64,000 bases of DNA from contig CALWHG010000004.1 of the NCBI GenBank assembly GCA_944380315.1, positions 30,126 to 94,125 on the forward strand, given 5' to 3'. Position 1 is the stretch's first letter; every line of letters begins with the position of its first letter. Positions 27,247 to 34,146 of the stretch are shown one piece after another. The stretch is from an uncultured Lachnospiraceae bacterium. Its GTDB lineage: Bacteria; Bacillota; Clostridia; Lachnospirales; Lachnospiraceae. The position numbers were made by a program, and so were the translations under genes. Below the pieces are notes generated by a model, which saw only the letters and a program-made list of their open reading frames with translations, did no database searches and was not told where the DNA came from.

Positions 27247-27546
27247 ATGAGAATAGGTCTTTCCAAGAAACAGAAAGCAATCAACATCTATTTTAATGAA
27301 GCAGACAGTATGATCAAAGTCTGCACCTACAACACCGCACTCAAAAACAGGCTCACCGAGTTTGCCGGGAAATATCCCTCTGAGTGCCGATTGATCGACG
27401 ATGACGGAAACGGATGTCTGACCTTTGAGGTCAGCAAGGGGCGTTTCGGCTTCAAGCTGACCGCACCCTATGACGAAAACCGTCGCAAGGCCGCAAGTGA
27501 ACTGGCGAAGAAAAACACCAAACGATTAAGGAGGCAAGAACAATGA
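27247..27546 (+). CDS. Small conserved protein of Clostridiales mobile elements
   Basis: 99 residues, basic at the C-terminus (KKNTKRLRRQEQ). The opening KKQKAINIYFNEADSMIKVCTYNTALK and the aromatic FGFKLTAPYDENRRKAA block look like a small conserved accessory protein of integrative elements that I know only as hypothetical. AGGAGG lies 5 bases before the ATG, and the 3' end overlaps the next gene by 4 bases, so both are one operon. Confidence 0.65.
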   Translation: MRIGLSKKQKAINIYFNEADSMIKVCTYNTALKNRLTEFAGKYPSECRLIDDDGNGCLTFEVSKGRFGFKLTAPYDENRRKAASELAKKNTKRLRRQEQ

Positions 27547-27788
27547 AAATTCTGTCCTGTGTGTTCAATATGGATACAGCCTGCGTGGAACTGAAATTCG
27601 ATGACGGCACCATGATTGCGATTGACACAATCGCCGTGGAGAATGAGATTGCCGACAATATGTATCAGAGGTCAGAGCTGGACTATCTGATCTACAATGA
27701 CCCGGTAGGATATGCCGAGCTGATACTAAACGGCGATCCCGAAACCTATTTGAAATCCGTAACTGTGAATAAGCAGTTTGAGAACTAA
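27543..27788 (+). CDS. DUF6061-like small protein
   Basis: 81 residues, acidic. The pattern MKILSCVFNMDTACVELKFDDG...QRSELDYLIYNDPVGYAELILNG resembles DUF6061, a family carried by clostridial integrative elements with no known function. It overlaps the preceding gene by 4 bases and is followed at once by a strong terminator. Confidence 0.65.
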   Translation: MKILSCVFNMDTACVELKFDDGTMIAIDTIAVENEIADNMYQRSELDYLIYNDPVGYAELILNGDPETYLKSVTVNKQFEN

Positions 27789-27798
27789 GTGCTATATG

Positions 27799-27826
27799 CC
27801 GCCTGTAGATGTTTTTCTACAGGCGG
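27799..27826 (+). terminator. Terminator after the small element proteins
   Basis: CCGCCTGTAGA/TCTACAGGCGG, an 11-bp perfect stem with a 6-base loop, followed by TGTTTT. It separates the element backbone from the restriction-modification cargo. Confidence 0.85.
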
Positions 27827-27854
27827 TGTTTTCATATTGTTTACACCGAAGAGA

Positions 27855-27883
27855 TTGACATTATCAATCAAATGGCATATAAT
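27855..27883 (+). promoter_or_regulatory. Perfect-consensus promoter of the XRE-methyltransferase operon
   Basis: TTGACA and TATAAT are separated by 17 bases. It lies 32 bases before the small XRE gene that precedes the methyltransferase. Confidence 0.88.
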
Positions 27884-27891
27884 ATCAATCA
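27862..27891 (+). repeat. Operator-like TATCAATCA repeat over the promoter
   Basis: TATCAATCA occurs at 27862-27870 (in the spacer) and at 27883-27891 (just after the -10), 21 bases apart, about two helical turns. This is a likely site for the small XRE protein encoded immediately downstream. Confidence 0.6.
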
Positions 27892-27914
27892 GAATATCTA
27901 AGAAGAGGTGTAGT

Positions 27915-28127
27915 ATGACTACTTCAGAACAGATTCGTGTTTTGTGCGTAAGAACTGGTGTAAGCTTGTCTGAGCTTGCACGTAGGATTGATCAAACACC
28001 GCAAAACTTCAATGCTAAACTCAAACGAAATACAATAACCCAGGACGAACTTAATCAGATTGCAAAGGCTTTGGACGTTACATACGAACAATACTTTGTT
28101 TTGGGCAACGGTGAACTCGTTAAGTAA
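27915..28127 (+). CDS. Small XRE-family regulator preceding the methyltransferase
   Basis: 70 residues, almost entirely one helix-turn-helix domain (SLSELARRIDQTPQNFNAKLKRNTITQDELNQIAKALDVTYEQYF). The ATG at 27915 follows GAGGTG; the open frame extends 42 codons upstream but runs back through the promoter, so it is not coding there. It is 14 bases from the methyltransferase gene and probably tunes its expression. Confidence 0.8.
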   Translation: MTTSEQIRVLCVRTGVSLSELARRIDQTPQNFNAKLKRNTITQDELNQIAKALDVTYEQYFVLGNGELVK

Positions 28128-28141
28128 GAAAGGACTTTGCT

Positions 28142-29416
28142 ATGACTGAACATAAAATCATATTTGGCGATAGTCGTTCACTTAACCAAATTAAAGATAA
28201 ATCTGTGCAGCTAATCATAACCTCGCCCCCTTACTGGCAGTTAAAAGATTATGGCACAGAAGATCAGATTGGTTTCAATGACAGCTACGAAGAATACATA
28301 AACAATTTGAATTTAGTATGGAAAGAGTGCAACCGTGTTCTTTCTGATGGGTGCAGATTGTGTATCAATATTGGAGATCAATTTGCTCGTTCCGTATATT
28401 ATGGTAGATACAAGGTTATACCGATCAGAACAGAGATAATTCGTTTCTGTGAATCTCTCGGTATGGACTACATGGGAGCGATCATTTGGCAGAAAACGAC
28501 GACTATGAATACCTCTGGTGGCGGTGCTATTATGGGAAGTTTTCCTTATCCTCGTAATGGTATCCTTAAAATGGATTATGAGTTTATTCTGCTTTTCAAA
28601 AAATTAGGTAATGCTCCTAAGCCCACTCAACAGCAAAAGGAACAGTCTGCAATGACAAAAGAAGAGTGGGGACAGTATTTTTCTTCTCATTGGAATTTCA
28701 ATGGCGTCAAGCAGATGGGACACATCGCCATGTTCCCGGAAGAACTTCCCAAACGACTGATTAAGATGTTTTCCTTCGCAGGAGAAACAGTATTTGATCC
28801 GTTTGCAGGGAGTGGTACGACATCGCTTGCAGCAAAGAATCTTGGTCGAAATTCTATTGGTTATGAAATCAACAGAGATTTTGAACCCATCATTCGTGAG
28901 AAATTAGGAGCAGATCAACTTAGATTAGGCGAGGATACAAAGGTGATTTTTACAGAAGACGAAATCGGAAACATTTCTTCTTTTGATCAGCTCCCTTATA
29001 TTTTCAGTGATCCACATCGAATGGACAAAAAGGTTGATGTAAAGAAACTTCAATTCGGTTCAAAGATTGATCAGTCTGAAGCAAAACGTGATGAACTTTT
29101 TGGCGTAAAGCAAGTTATTTCCTCTGATAAAATTGAACTTAGTAATGGACTTGTCGTTCGTCTGCTGGGCATCAAACCTAACCCGCTATATCAAGGACAA
29201 GCTATCAGTTTCTTACAAGAGAAATTCCATAAGCGAAAGGTTTTCTTAAAGTATGACACTATAAAATACGATGCAGAAAACAATCTGATGTGCTATGTGT
29301 ATCTTGATAATAAAACCTTTATAAACAACCATTTGGTCAGAACGGGATATGTAGATGTCGACACATCGTTTGAATATACCTGTCAAAAGAAATTCCTAAA
29401 TTCACTTCCTAATTGA
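28142..29416 (+). CDS. DNA methyltransferase (beta-class, N4C/N6A) with a C-terminal SNase-like domain
   Basis: 424 residues. Motif IV TSPPYW is at 27-32 and the SAM-binding motif I FDPFAGSGTT follows near 218-227, the beta-class order. TSPPY-type motifs fit N4-cytosine or N6-adenine methylation. The last ~100 residues (VVRLLGIKPNPLYQGQ...LMCYVYLDNKTFINNHLVRTGYVDV) resemble a staphylococcal-nuclease fold in which the catalytic Asp-Thr-Pro-Glu region reads IKPNP, so this part is probably a binding module. It is the protective partner of the convergent MjaI-like endonuclease, 35 bases away. Confidence 0.88.
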   Translation: MTEHKIIFGDSRSLNQIKDKSVQLIITSPPYWQLKDYGTEDQIGFNDSYEEYINNLNLVWKECNRVLSDGCRLCINIGDQFARSVYYGRYKVIPIRTEIIRFCESLGMDYMGAIIWQKTTTMNTSGGGAIMGSFPYPRNGILKMDYEFILLFKKLGNAPKPTQQQKEQSAMTKEEWGQYFSSHWNFNGVKQMGHIAMFPEELPKRLIKMFSFAGETVFDPFAGSGTTSLAAKNLGRNSIGYEINRDFEPIIREKLGADQLRLGEDTKVIFTEDEIGNISSFDQLPYIFSDPHRMDKKVDVKKLQFGSKIDQSEAKRDELFGVKQVISSDKIELSNGLVVRLLGIKPNPLYQGQAISFLQEKFHKRKVFLKYDTIKYDAENNLMCYVYLDNKTFINNHLVRTGYVDVDTSFEYTCQKKFLNSLPN

Positions 29417-29420
29417 AAAC

Positions 29421-29444
29421 GGGCGGAGGTTTTCGCCTCCGCCC
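29421..29444. terminator. Shared terminator between methyltransferase and endonuclease
   Basis: GGGCGGAGG/CCTCCGCCC, a 9-bp GC-rich stem with a 6-base loop between convergent genes. A short T-rich stretch follows only on the minus-strand side. Confidence 0.7.
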
Positions 29445-29450
29445 TAAATG

Positions 29451-30041
29451 TTAGTCTTCAATTTCAATGGTCAAGCCAGTCTTAGTTTTAGTGTAGTAGA
29501 TCATCTTAACAGCGATTGTTTCAGATAAACGCCCCATAGTTTTGTATGTATCAGGCTTTACGGAATAAGGAACATTGCCAACATAGCCGTCAATGCCAAC
29601 AGATTCTTCTTCGGGAGTAGCAAGACGATAAGTTGTACCTTTGCGTTCTGCAAGAGAAGCTAAAATCGCCTTCTGAACATACATGCCGTTGAATGTCTTG
29701 GCAATGACGAGATCTTCAACCCAATGTTTAACCATTTCACGATCAATAAGCGGAATTGCATCACGAAGATTCTGTACCTGTGCATAAATCTTTTCGGTTG
29801 CCTTTTCGAAGGCATCGGGGTATCTTTCTACATACCAATCATGCCAATTCTCAATGGTAATTTCTTCGCCGGACGCCATAAACTCTGGGAATAATTCAGA
29901 CATTTGACCGACCACAACAGGACGGGTACCCTGCGCATTCTGATTTGCCCAGTTGATCAACTGAGAAGTGTATTTCGGAAAGCTGAAAGTGTCGCTTTCG
30001 TTATAGCTTTCTATGTTTTCGTTTTTCAGAGTATATTTCAT
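29451..30041 (-). CDS. MjaI-family type II restriction endonuclease
   Basis: 196 residues. The pattern FPKYTSQLINWANQNAQGTRPVVVGQMSELF near the start and ESVGIDGYVGNVPYSVKP near the end (candidate catalytic Asp in GIDGY and Lys in SVKP) fit the RE_MjaI family, whose founder cuts CTAG and is paired with an N4-cytosine methyltransferase. Sequence specificity here is inferred, not shown. It overlaps the upstream winged-helix gene by one base (TAATG) and converges on the methyltransferase gene. Confidence 0.72.
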   Translation of the reverse strand: MKYTLKNENIESYNESDTFSFPKYTSQLINWANQNAQGTRPVVVGQMSELFPEFMASGEEITIENWHDWYVERYPDAFEKATEKIYAQVQNLRDAIPLIDREMVKHWVEDLVIAKTFNGMYVQKAILASLAERKGTTYRLATPEEESVGIDGYVGNVPYSVKPDTYKTMGRLSETIAVKMIYYTKTKTGLTIEIED

Positions 30042-30346
30042 TACTTTTCTCCTTTGAAAATTTTTGTAATGACGCTCTTTCTTTCATCAATACCAGCTTT
30101 TCTCGAATCAAGATTTGCCATGTATTCATCGTATTCGTTTTCGTTTGCAATAATAAAATAACCCTTATTATTAGCTGCAACTGGTAGATCGTATTTTTCA
30201 ATACAAGCATCAATTAATTCACGGGCTTTTCTATGTGTCTTATCGCTTGATTTTCCGTATTCATCTTCAATCACCTGAGCAGATACTTCATTGCCTTTGC
30301 CGACATGACTCTCCAGTAAAACTTTTATTTTTTCCAATTTATCCAT
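30041..30346 (-). CDS. Small winged-helix protein of the restriction-modification operon
   Basis: 101 residues. KLEKIKVLLESHVGKGNEVSAQVIEDEYGKSSDKTHRKARELIDACIEKYDLPVAANNKGYFI (shown in pieces) reads as a winged helix: a cleft-forming helical part and a wing ending in NNKGYFI. The ATG at 30346 overlaps the end of the controller gene, and its stop overlaps the endonuclease start, so it is always co-translated with the enzyme. It may be a second regulator or a DNA-recognition helper of the endonuclease. Confidence 0.7.
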   Translation of the reverse strand: MDKLEKIKVLLESHVGKGNEVSAQVIEDEYGKSSDKTHRKARELIDACIEKYDLPVAANNKGYFIIANENEYDEYMANLDSRKAGIDERKSVITKIFKGEK

Positions 30347-30560
30347 TTTGTTGATCCTCCAGAAATAGTTTATATGTTTCGATTTCAAGTGCATCAGCTA
30401 TTCGCTGAATGTTTTCAAGGGAAATACTTCTGCGATAGCACTCGATTGCACTGATATATGTTCTGTGAAGCCCGCACTTTTCAGCAAAGGCTTCTTGGGA
30501 AATACCCAACGCCTGTCGATAGCGCTTCACGTTTCTTCCAAAAACTTTTACAATATCCAT
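30339..30560 (-). CDS. XRE-type controller (C) protein of the restriction-modification system
   Basis: 73 residues, a single HTH domain (VFGRNVKRYRQALGISQEAFAEKCGLHRTYISAIECYRRSISLENIQRIADALEI in pieces) with the size and Y/R-I-S-x-I-E core typical of restriction controller proteins, which delay endonuclease expression. The ATG at 30560 has GGAGG 9 bases upstream; the longer open frame upstream runs through a divergent promoter. It is first in the operon controller - winged helix - endonuclease. Confidence 0.85.
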   Translation of the reverse strand: MDIVKVFGRNVKRYRQALGISQEAFAEKCGLHRTYISAIECYRRSISLENIQRIADALEIETYKLFLEDQQNG

Positions 30561-30562
30561 AC

Positions 30563-30591
30563 TTGTAAACCTCCATGTTATATGATACAAT
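30563..30591 (+). promoter_or_regulatory. Promoter of the DUF6414 gene
   Basis: TTGTAA and TACAAT are separated by 17 bases. It overlaps the ribosome-site region of the divergent controller gene, so the two directions probably influence each other. Confidence 0.6.
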
Positions 30592-30605
30592 AATGAATAC
30601 AATAA
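30585..30605. repeat. Tandem ATACAATAA motif in the divergent regulatory region
   Basis: ATACAATAA occurs at 30585-30593 and 30597-30605, 12 bases apart, overlapping the DUF6414 -10 box. Paired short repeats before a controller gene are the usual form of C-boxes. Confidence 0.5.
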
Positions 30606-30651
30606 ATCTACAGACAATAAGTAACATCTGCATTGAGAAAGGAATGTTTTA

Positions 30652-31464
30652 ATGAAGTTACGCAATTTTTTATACTTAAACACAAAAGTAATAGAAGATT
30701 ATGTTTCTGCTATTGACGGATTTACATACGACGAAGAATCTCAGGAACTTGAAACCAGCAACGAAAACGTAGTGGCTGGAAAAGCCGCCGTTGGTGTGGC
30801 ATCTGGGAATGGATCTCATACTGGAAAGCAAACAGAGGGGATTAAACGTTCTGTGCGAATCAGCGATGCAGCAAAGTTCGATAAGATCTATAAATTTCTT
30901 CAATCCGACGAAGATGACGGAATGAAGTATTATGAATTCCTCTCGGAATCTGATTATAATGGTTTGCATCGTGATGACTTTCTTGAGGTACTGGTAACTG
31001 CAAGGTTCTCCAAAATGAAGGAGCTCACCGATAGCGTGAAGAAAATTGCTGAATTGGCAGCTGTCTTTGAAACCATAACAGACCAGCAGATACTCGACAA
31101 AAAAGCATCTGAAGCGGTTAATGGCTTCTCGGCGTTGGGTCAGATGAAAGCTGGCAAGGAAATATCCTGCGTTTTTGAATTTGAAGATGGGTCGTATCCG
31201 TTGGTTGCATATCTCGATGAAAGTTATTTTAGATGTGGGCAGGGCAATTTTGTAGGTCAAGCATATCTGCTTTGCAAAGTTATCAAAAAAATCCCCAAAG
31301 GGCAAAGTGTAAAGCTTGATGAAATATTTGATGACATCAAGAAGCTGCCCCTAAATAGAGCACAGCGAAGGAATATGCCTAAAAATATGGACAATCCTGC
31401 TGAGCTTCGGGACGTTATTAAAGGTCCTGCATTAGTGGTCCTGCCGATTGCAGTTTATCAATAA
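30652..31464 (+). CDS. DUF6414-like protein, defence-associated cargo candidate
   Basis: 270 residues. The start MKLRNFLYLNTKVIEDYVSAIDGFTYDEE is characteristic of DUF6414, a family without known function. A Gly/Ser-rich loop (about 43-60) separates it from a helical middle (FDKIYKFLQ...VTARFSKMKELTDSVKKIAELAAVF) and a beta-rich C-terminal part. There is no membrane segment. AAAGGA precedes the ATG. It is divergent from the restriction controller and is the last gene before the right arm site. A role beside restriction is inferred from position only. Confidence 0.65.
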   Translation: MKLRNFLYLNTKVIEDYVSAIDGFTYDEESQELETSNENVVAGKAAVGVASGNGSHTGKQTEGIKRSVRISDAAKFDKIYKFLQSDEDDGMKYYEFLSESDYNGLHRDDFLEVLVTARFSKMKELTDSVKKIAELAAVFETITDQQILDKKASEAVNGFSALGQMKAGKEISCVFEFEDGSYPLVAYLDESYFRCGQGNFVGQAYLLCKVIKKIPKGQSVKLDEIFDDIKKLPLNRAQRRNMPKNMDNPAELRDVIKGPALVVLPIAVYQ

Positions 31465-31479
31465 TGACACACAGATTCA

Positions 31480-31498
31480 GTGGCAACACTTTGGCAAC
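31480..31498 (+). repeat. Right arm-type integrase site
   Basis: GTGGCAAC-ACTT-TGGCAAC, the same bipartite motif as at 24345-24363, 16 bases after the DUF6414 stop. Confidence 0.7.
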
Positions 31499-31599
31499 AA
31501 AAAATCAGATAGCCCATACTGTCTGAATAATGAAAGTAATATAGATAATCCGGGCTAAATCCCATAAGCAAATCTGTTTAAGATTTATTTTTCAGGAAC

Positions 31600-31612
31600 G
31601 AGATGGAGTGAT
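31600..31612 (+). repeat. attR core
   Basis: Exact repeat of GAGATGGAGTGAT from the guaA end (24276-24288), preceded by GGAAC as in guaA. Sequence to the right is the native downstream flank of guaA. The 235 bases between the DUF6414 gene and the next gene hold this site, the right arm site and a promoter. Confidence 0.85.
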
Positions 31613-31635
31613 GTCCTTCATTCCGTCCATGTAAC

Positions 31636-31663
31636 TTGCAAAACTCTTTATCCTAATTATATT
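31636..31663 (+). promoter_or_regulatory. Promoter of the small acidic protein gene
   Basis: TTGCAA and TATATT are separated by 16 bases, about 30 bases before the start codon, outside the element. Confidence 0.5.
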
Positions 31664-31692
31664 TAACCTATAAAGAAGAAAAGAGAGATAAT

Positions 31693-31875
31693 ATGGATCT
31701 TAAAGACCTTGAAGGACTTAAGGACAATATCGGCGACCTCATGAAAAACGTTAAGGAAGAGGACATCGATAAGATCAAGGAGCTTGTAAAGGACGGCGTG
31801 GACACTGACAAGATCAAGGATACACTTGGTAAGCTTGACGGACTCAAGGGGCTCTTCGGAGGAAAAAAGGACTGA
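31693..31875 (+). CDS. Small charged helical protein
   Basis: 60 residues, rich in Asp, Lys and Leu, with a repeated DLKDLEGLKDNI / DIDKIKELV / DTDKIKDTLGKL amphipathic pattern ending in GLFGGKKD. AGAGAG precedes the ATG, and the gene is flanked by its own promoter and terminator, so it is a monocistronic and probably well-expressed gene. I do not recognise its function. Codon use is native (host-like). Confidence 0.7.
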   Translation: MDLKDLEGLKDNIGDLMKNVKEEDIDKIKELVKDGVDTDKIKDTLGKLDGLKGLFGGKKD

Positions 31876-31915
31876 CCAGGGACTAAGAGACAACTGAAGT
31901 CGATCGAAAGTCGTG

Positions 31916-31967
31916 GGACTGCTGCAGGATGGATGGATCATCATCTATTGGCAGCAGTCCTTTTTTT
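31916..31967 (+). terminator. Terminator of the small acidic protein gene
   Basis: GGACTGCTGC pairs with GCAGCAGTCC across a 25-base loop, followed by seven T. Confidence 0.85.
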
Positions 31968-32007
31968 ATGGTACCATATATCTGCTGATATGAGAAAGGA
32001 GATCCAC

Positions 32008-32583
32008 ATGGACAGGAGGCTTGAGCTGTTCCTCAGCTTTGCGAAGATAGGGCTGTTTACCTTTGGCGGCGGGTATGCCATGATAGCCCTCATAGAGGAT
32101 GAATGTGTGGAGAAAAAGAAGTGGATCACACAGGATGAGATGATGGACATAACCGTCATAGCAGAATCCACTCCGGGGCCCATAGCCATAAACTGTGCCA
32201 CATTTACCGGGTACAGACAGGCAGGCCTTTCAGGGGCCCTTGCGGCTACTCTTGGTATGGTCATGCCTTCCTTTCTGGTCATCTACCTCATATCCATGTT
32301 CATGGACAGCTTCCTTGACATACCGATCATAGCTGCTGCCTTCAGAGGGATAAAGGTATGCGTAGGCATACTTATAGTGGATGCTGCCATGGGTATGATC
32401 AGAAAGATGAAAAAGAGCTCTGCCAGAGCATTCATGGCGGCTGCCTGCATTGCCATGCTGGTCATAGATATATGTTCCTTAAAGATCTCTTCCATAAGTC
32501 TGATGCTTGCTGCAGCCCTGATGGGCCTTATGCTTTATGCGCTTGGTATCACCGGAGAAAAGGGGAAGGGAGGCTGCGGATGA
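32008..32583 (+). CDS. Chromate transporter-type membrane protein, first half
   Basis: 191 residues with about five membrane segments. It carries the short-chain CHR signatures FTFGGGYAMIALIEDE near the start and ESTPGPIAINCATF...G. The start at 32008 follows AAAGGAGA. Short CHR proteins work as pairs of oppositely oriented halves; the second half overlaps by 4 bases. Natural substrates in gut anaerobes are not known, so chromate export is only the family name. Confidence 0.88.
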   Translation: MDRRLELFLSFAKIGLFTFGGGYAMIALIEDECVEKKKWITQDEMMDITVIAESTPGPIAINCATFTGYRQAGLSGALAATLGMVMPSFLVIYLISMFMDSFLDIPIIAAAFRGIKVCVGILIVDAAMGMIRKMKKSSARAFMAAACIAMLVIDICSLKISSISLMLAAALMGLMLYALGITGEKGKGGCG

Positions 32584-33140
32584 TCTGGACTGATCTTTTC
32601 TGGGGATTCTTTAGGGTAGGCTGCTTTTCTTTCGGGGGAGCCTATGGTGCCATACCTCTTATACGGGATGTGGTTCGAGCTTACGGATGGCTCAGCGATG
32701 AAGATCTTACCTACATGATAGCCGTCAGCGAATCCACTCCCGGCCCCATCATGGTCAATCTGGCCACCTATGTGGGAAGTGATCAGGCAGGCCTCCCGGG
32801 AGCCTTGCTCGCTACGTTGGCGGTAGTTCTGCCTTCATTTCTCATCATCCTTCTGGTCACGGCCATGCTTGGGCCTGCATTGAAAAACAGATATGTGCAG
32901 GCGGTGCTTGGAAGCGTAAAGCCCTGTGTCGCTGGCATCATACTTGCCACTGGCATAGGTATGGTGGCGGAAAGCATCATGGGATCTGTACTGGCTCCAA
33001 GTCCTCATATGGATGCCATGATCATGATCCTCCTGTTGCTTTCGATCAGAGCCATCTACAGGAGGCTCAGGAAAAGGAAAATGTCTTCGATCATGCTCAT
33101 ACTTACATCGGCAGTGCTGGGCATGCTCATATATATGTAA
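32580..33140 (+). CDS. Chromate transporter-type membrane protein, second half
   Basis: 186 residues. FSFGGAYGAIPLIRDVV and SESTPGPIMVNLATYVG mirror the motifs of the preceding gene. Its ATG overlaps the previous stop (ATGA), indicating translational coupling into one two-subunit transporter. Confidence 0.88.
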   Translation: MIWTDLFWGFFRVGCFSFGGAYGAIPLIRDVVRAYGWLSDEDLTYMIAVSESTPGPIMVNLATYVGSDQAGLPGALLATLAVVLPSFLIILLVTAMLGPALKNRYVQAVLGSVKPCVAGIILATGIGMVAESIMGSVLAPSPHMDAMIMILLLLSIRAIYRRLRKRKMSSIMLILTSAVLGMLIYM

Positions 33141-33155
33141 CTGGAGAAGAACAGG

Positions 33156-33854
33156 ATGAAAGAATATATCAAGGGTGCCAAAGCAGGCGTCCCGGTCATA
33201 TTTGGATTCATACCGGTGGCCATAGCCTATGCCGTCATGGCAAAGCAGGCAGGCATCTCTGCCGGAGAGACCGTGTTTATGTCCATGGCGGTATTTGCAG
33301 GAGCGGCTCAGATGATGGCCTGCGGCATGTATGCACAGGGCGCAGGAGTGGCAGCTATAGTGCTTACTACCTTCATACTGAACCTGAGGCATCTCATCAT
33401 GAGCACCTGTGTCATAAACAAGATGAAGGGCGGCGGGATGGCCGTAAGGCTCCTGTCCTCCTTTGGAGTCACGGATGAATCCTTTGCCATATTTACCACT
33501 CAGCCGGAGGAACACAGCTCTCCCGCGTTTTTCCTGGGGCTGATCTCTGTCACCTACAGCTCCTGGGTAGGAGGTGCCGTCATAGGGACCTTAGTGTCTG
33601 AAGCGCTTCCTCCCACCATATCCTCAAGCCTTGGCATAGCTCTATATGCCATGTTCATAGTGCTGCTCGTACCGGGGCTAAGGGGCAACCTGAGACTTGG
33701 CCTGCTGGTGGCGCTGACAGCAGTGATAAACAGTGTGCTGTCTCTGCTCATGTCCTCCAGCTGGGCACTGATAGCAGCCACGCTCCTCTGTGCATTTCTG
33801 GGAGTATTTTTTGTGGAGCTGGATGAGGAAAAGGAGGATGCCCATGAAGCCTGA
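33156..33854 (+). CDS. azlC: AzlC-family amino acid exporter, large subunit
   Basis: 232 residues, six to seven membrane segments. The opening GAKAGVPVIFGFIPVAIAYAVMAKQAG and FILNLRHLIMS...FGVTDESFA are AzlC signatures. With AzlD it exports branched-chain amino acids or analogues. It starts 15 bases after the second CHR gene and overlaps azlD. Confidence 0.93.
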   Translation: MKEYIKGAKAGVPVIFGFIPVAIAYAVMAKQAGISAGETVFMSMAVFAGAAQMMACGMYAQGAGVAAIVLTTFILNLRHLIMSTCVINKMKGGGMAVRLLSSFGVTDESFAIFTTQPEEHSSPAFFLGLISVTYSSWVGGAVIGTLVSEALPPTISSSLGIALYAMFIVLLVPGLRGNLRLGLLVALTAVINSVLSLLMSSSWALIAATLLCAFLGVFFVELDEEKEDAHEA

Positions 33855-34146
33855 AGTGATGCTCATGATACTCGGCATGGCCATAGTTACCTTCATACCC
33901 AGGGCCATACCTGCCATATTTATAGAAAGGATGCATTTTAGTCCCAGAGTCGAGAAGTTCCTCAGGCTTATCCCATATACTGCCATGGCAGCGCTCATAT
34001 TTCCGGGAGTGCTCACCGTGGATGCGGCACGCCCTGAGATAGGCATCATAGGCGGACTGGCAGCAGGCCTCCTTGCCTGGAGGAGACTGCCGGTCATGGT
34101 ATGTGTGCTGGCGGCCATAGGGGCAGACATGCTTTTGTACTTATGA
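33844..34146 (+). CDS. azlD: AzlD-family transporter, small subunit
   Basis: 100 residues, three to four membrane segments, with the family pattern TFIPRAIPAIF. Of two nearby ATGs the one at 33844 is chosen, because AAGGAGG (33831-33837) touches the earlier ATG but is 6 bases from this one. It overlaps the end of azlC and the start of sfsA. Confidence 0.9.
   Translation: MKPEVMLMILGMAIVTFIPRAIPAIFIERMHFSPRVEKFLRLIPYTAMAALIFPGVLTVDAARPEIGIIGGLAAGLLAWRRLPVMVCVLAAIGADMLLYL

Larger units (their letters stand above)
24276..31612. mobile_element. Integrated (now defective) element at the guaA 3' end carrying defence-type genes
   Basis: A 7.3-kb AT-rich segment lies between direct repeats of GAGATGGAGTGAT: one covers the end of guaA (24276-24288), the other is at 31600-31612 just before the core sequence resumes. 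Both ends carry GTGGCAAC-N4-TGGCAAC, as expected for integrase arm sites. It encodes an excisionase-like protein, a truncated tyrosine integrase, a relaxase tail, small conserved element proteins, and defence-like cargo. The 3' end of guaA is a well-known attachment site for islands and conjugative elements. Codon use is unlike the flanking genes (few ATA/AGG). The integrase has lost its catalytic domain, so the element cannot excise by itself. Confidence 0.9.

Noticed and set aside
31967-31978. Palindrome TATGGTACCATA after the small-protein terminator
   Set aside because: A single 12-bp palindrome with no second copy and no clear promoter nearby; too little to call an operator.
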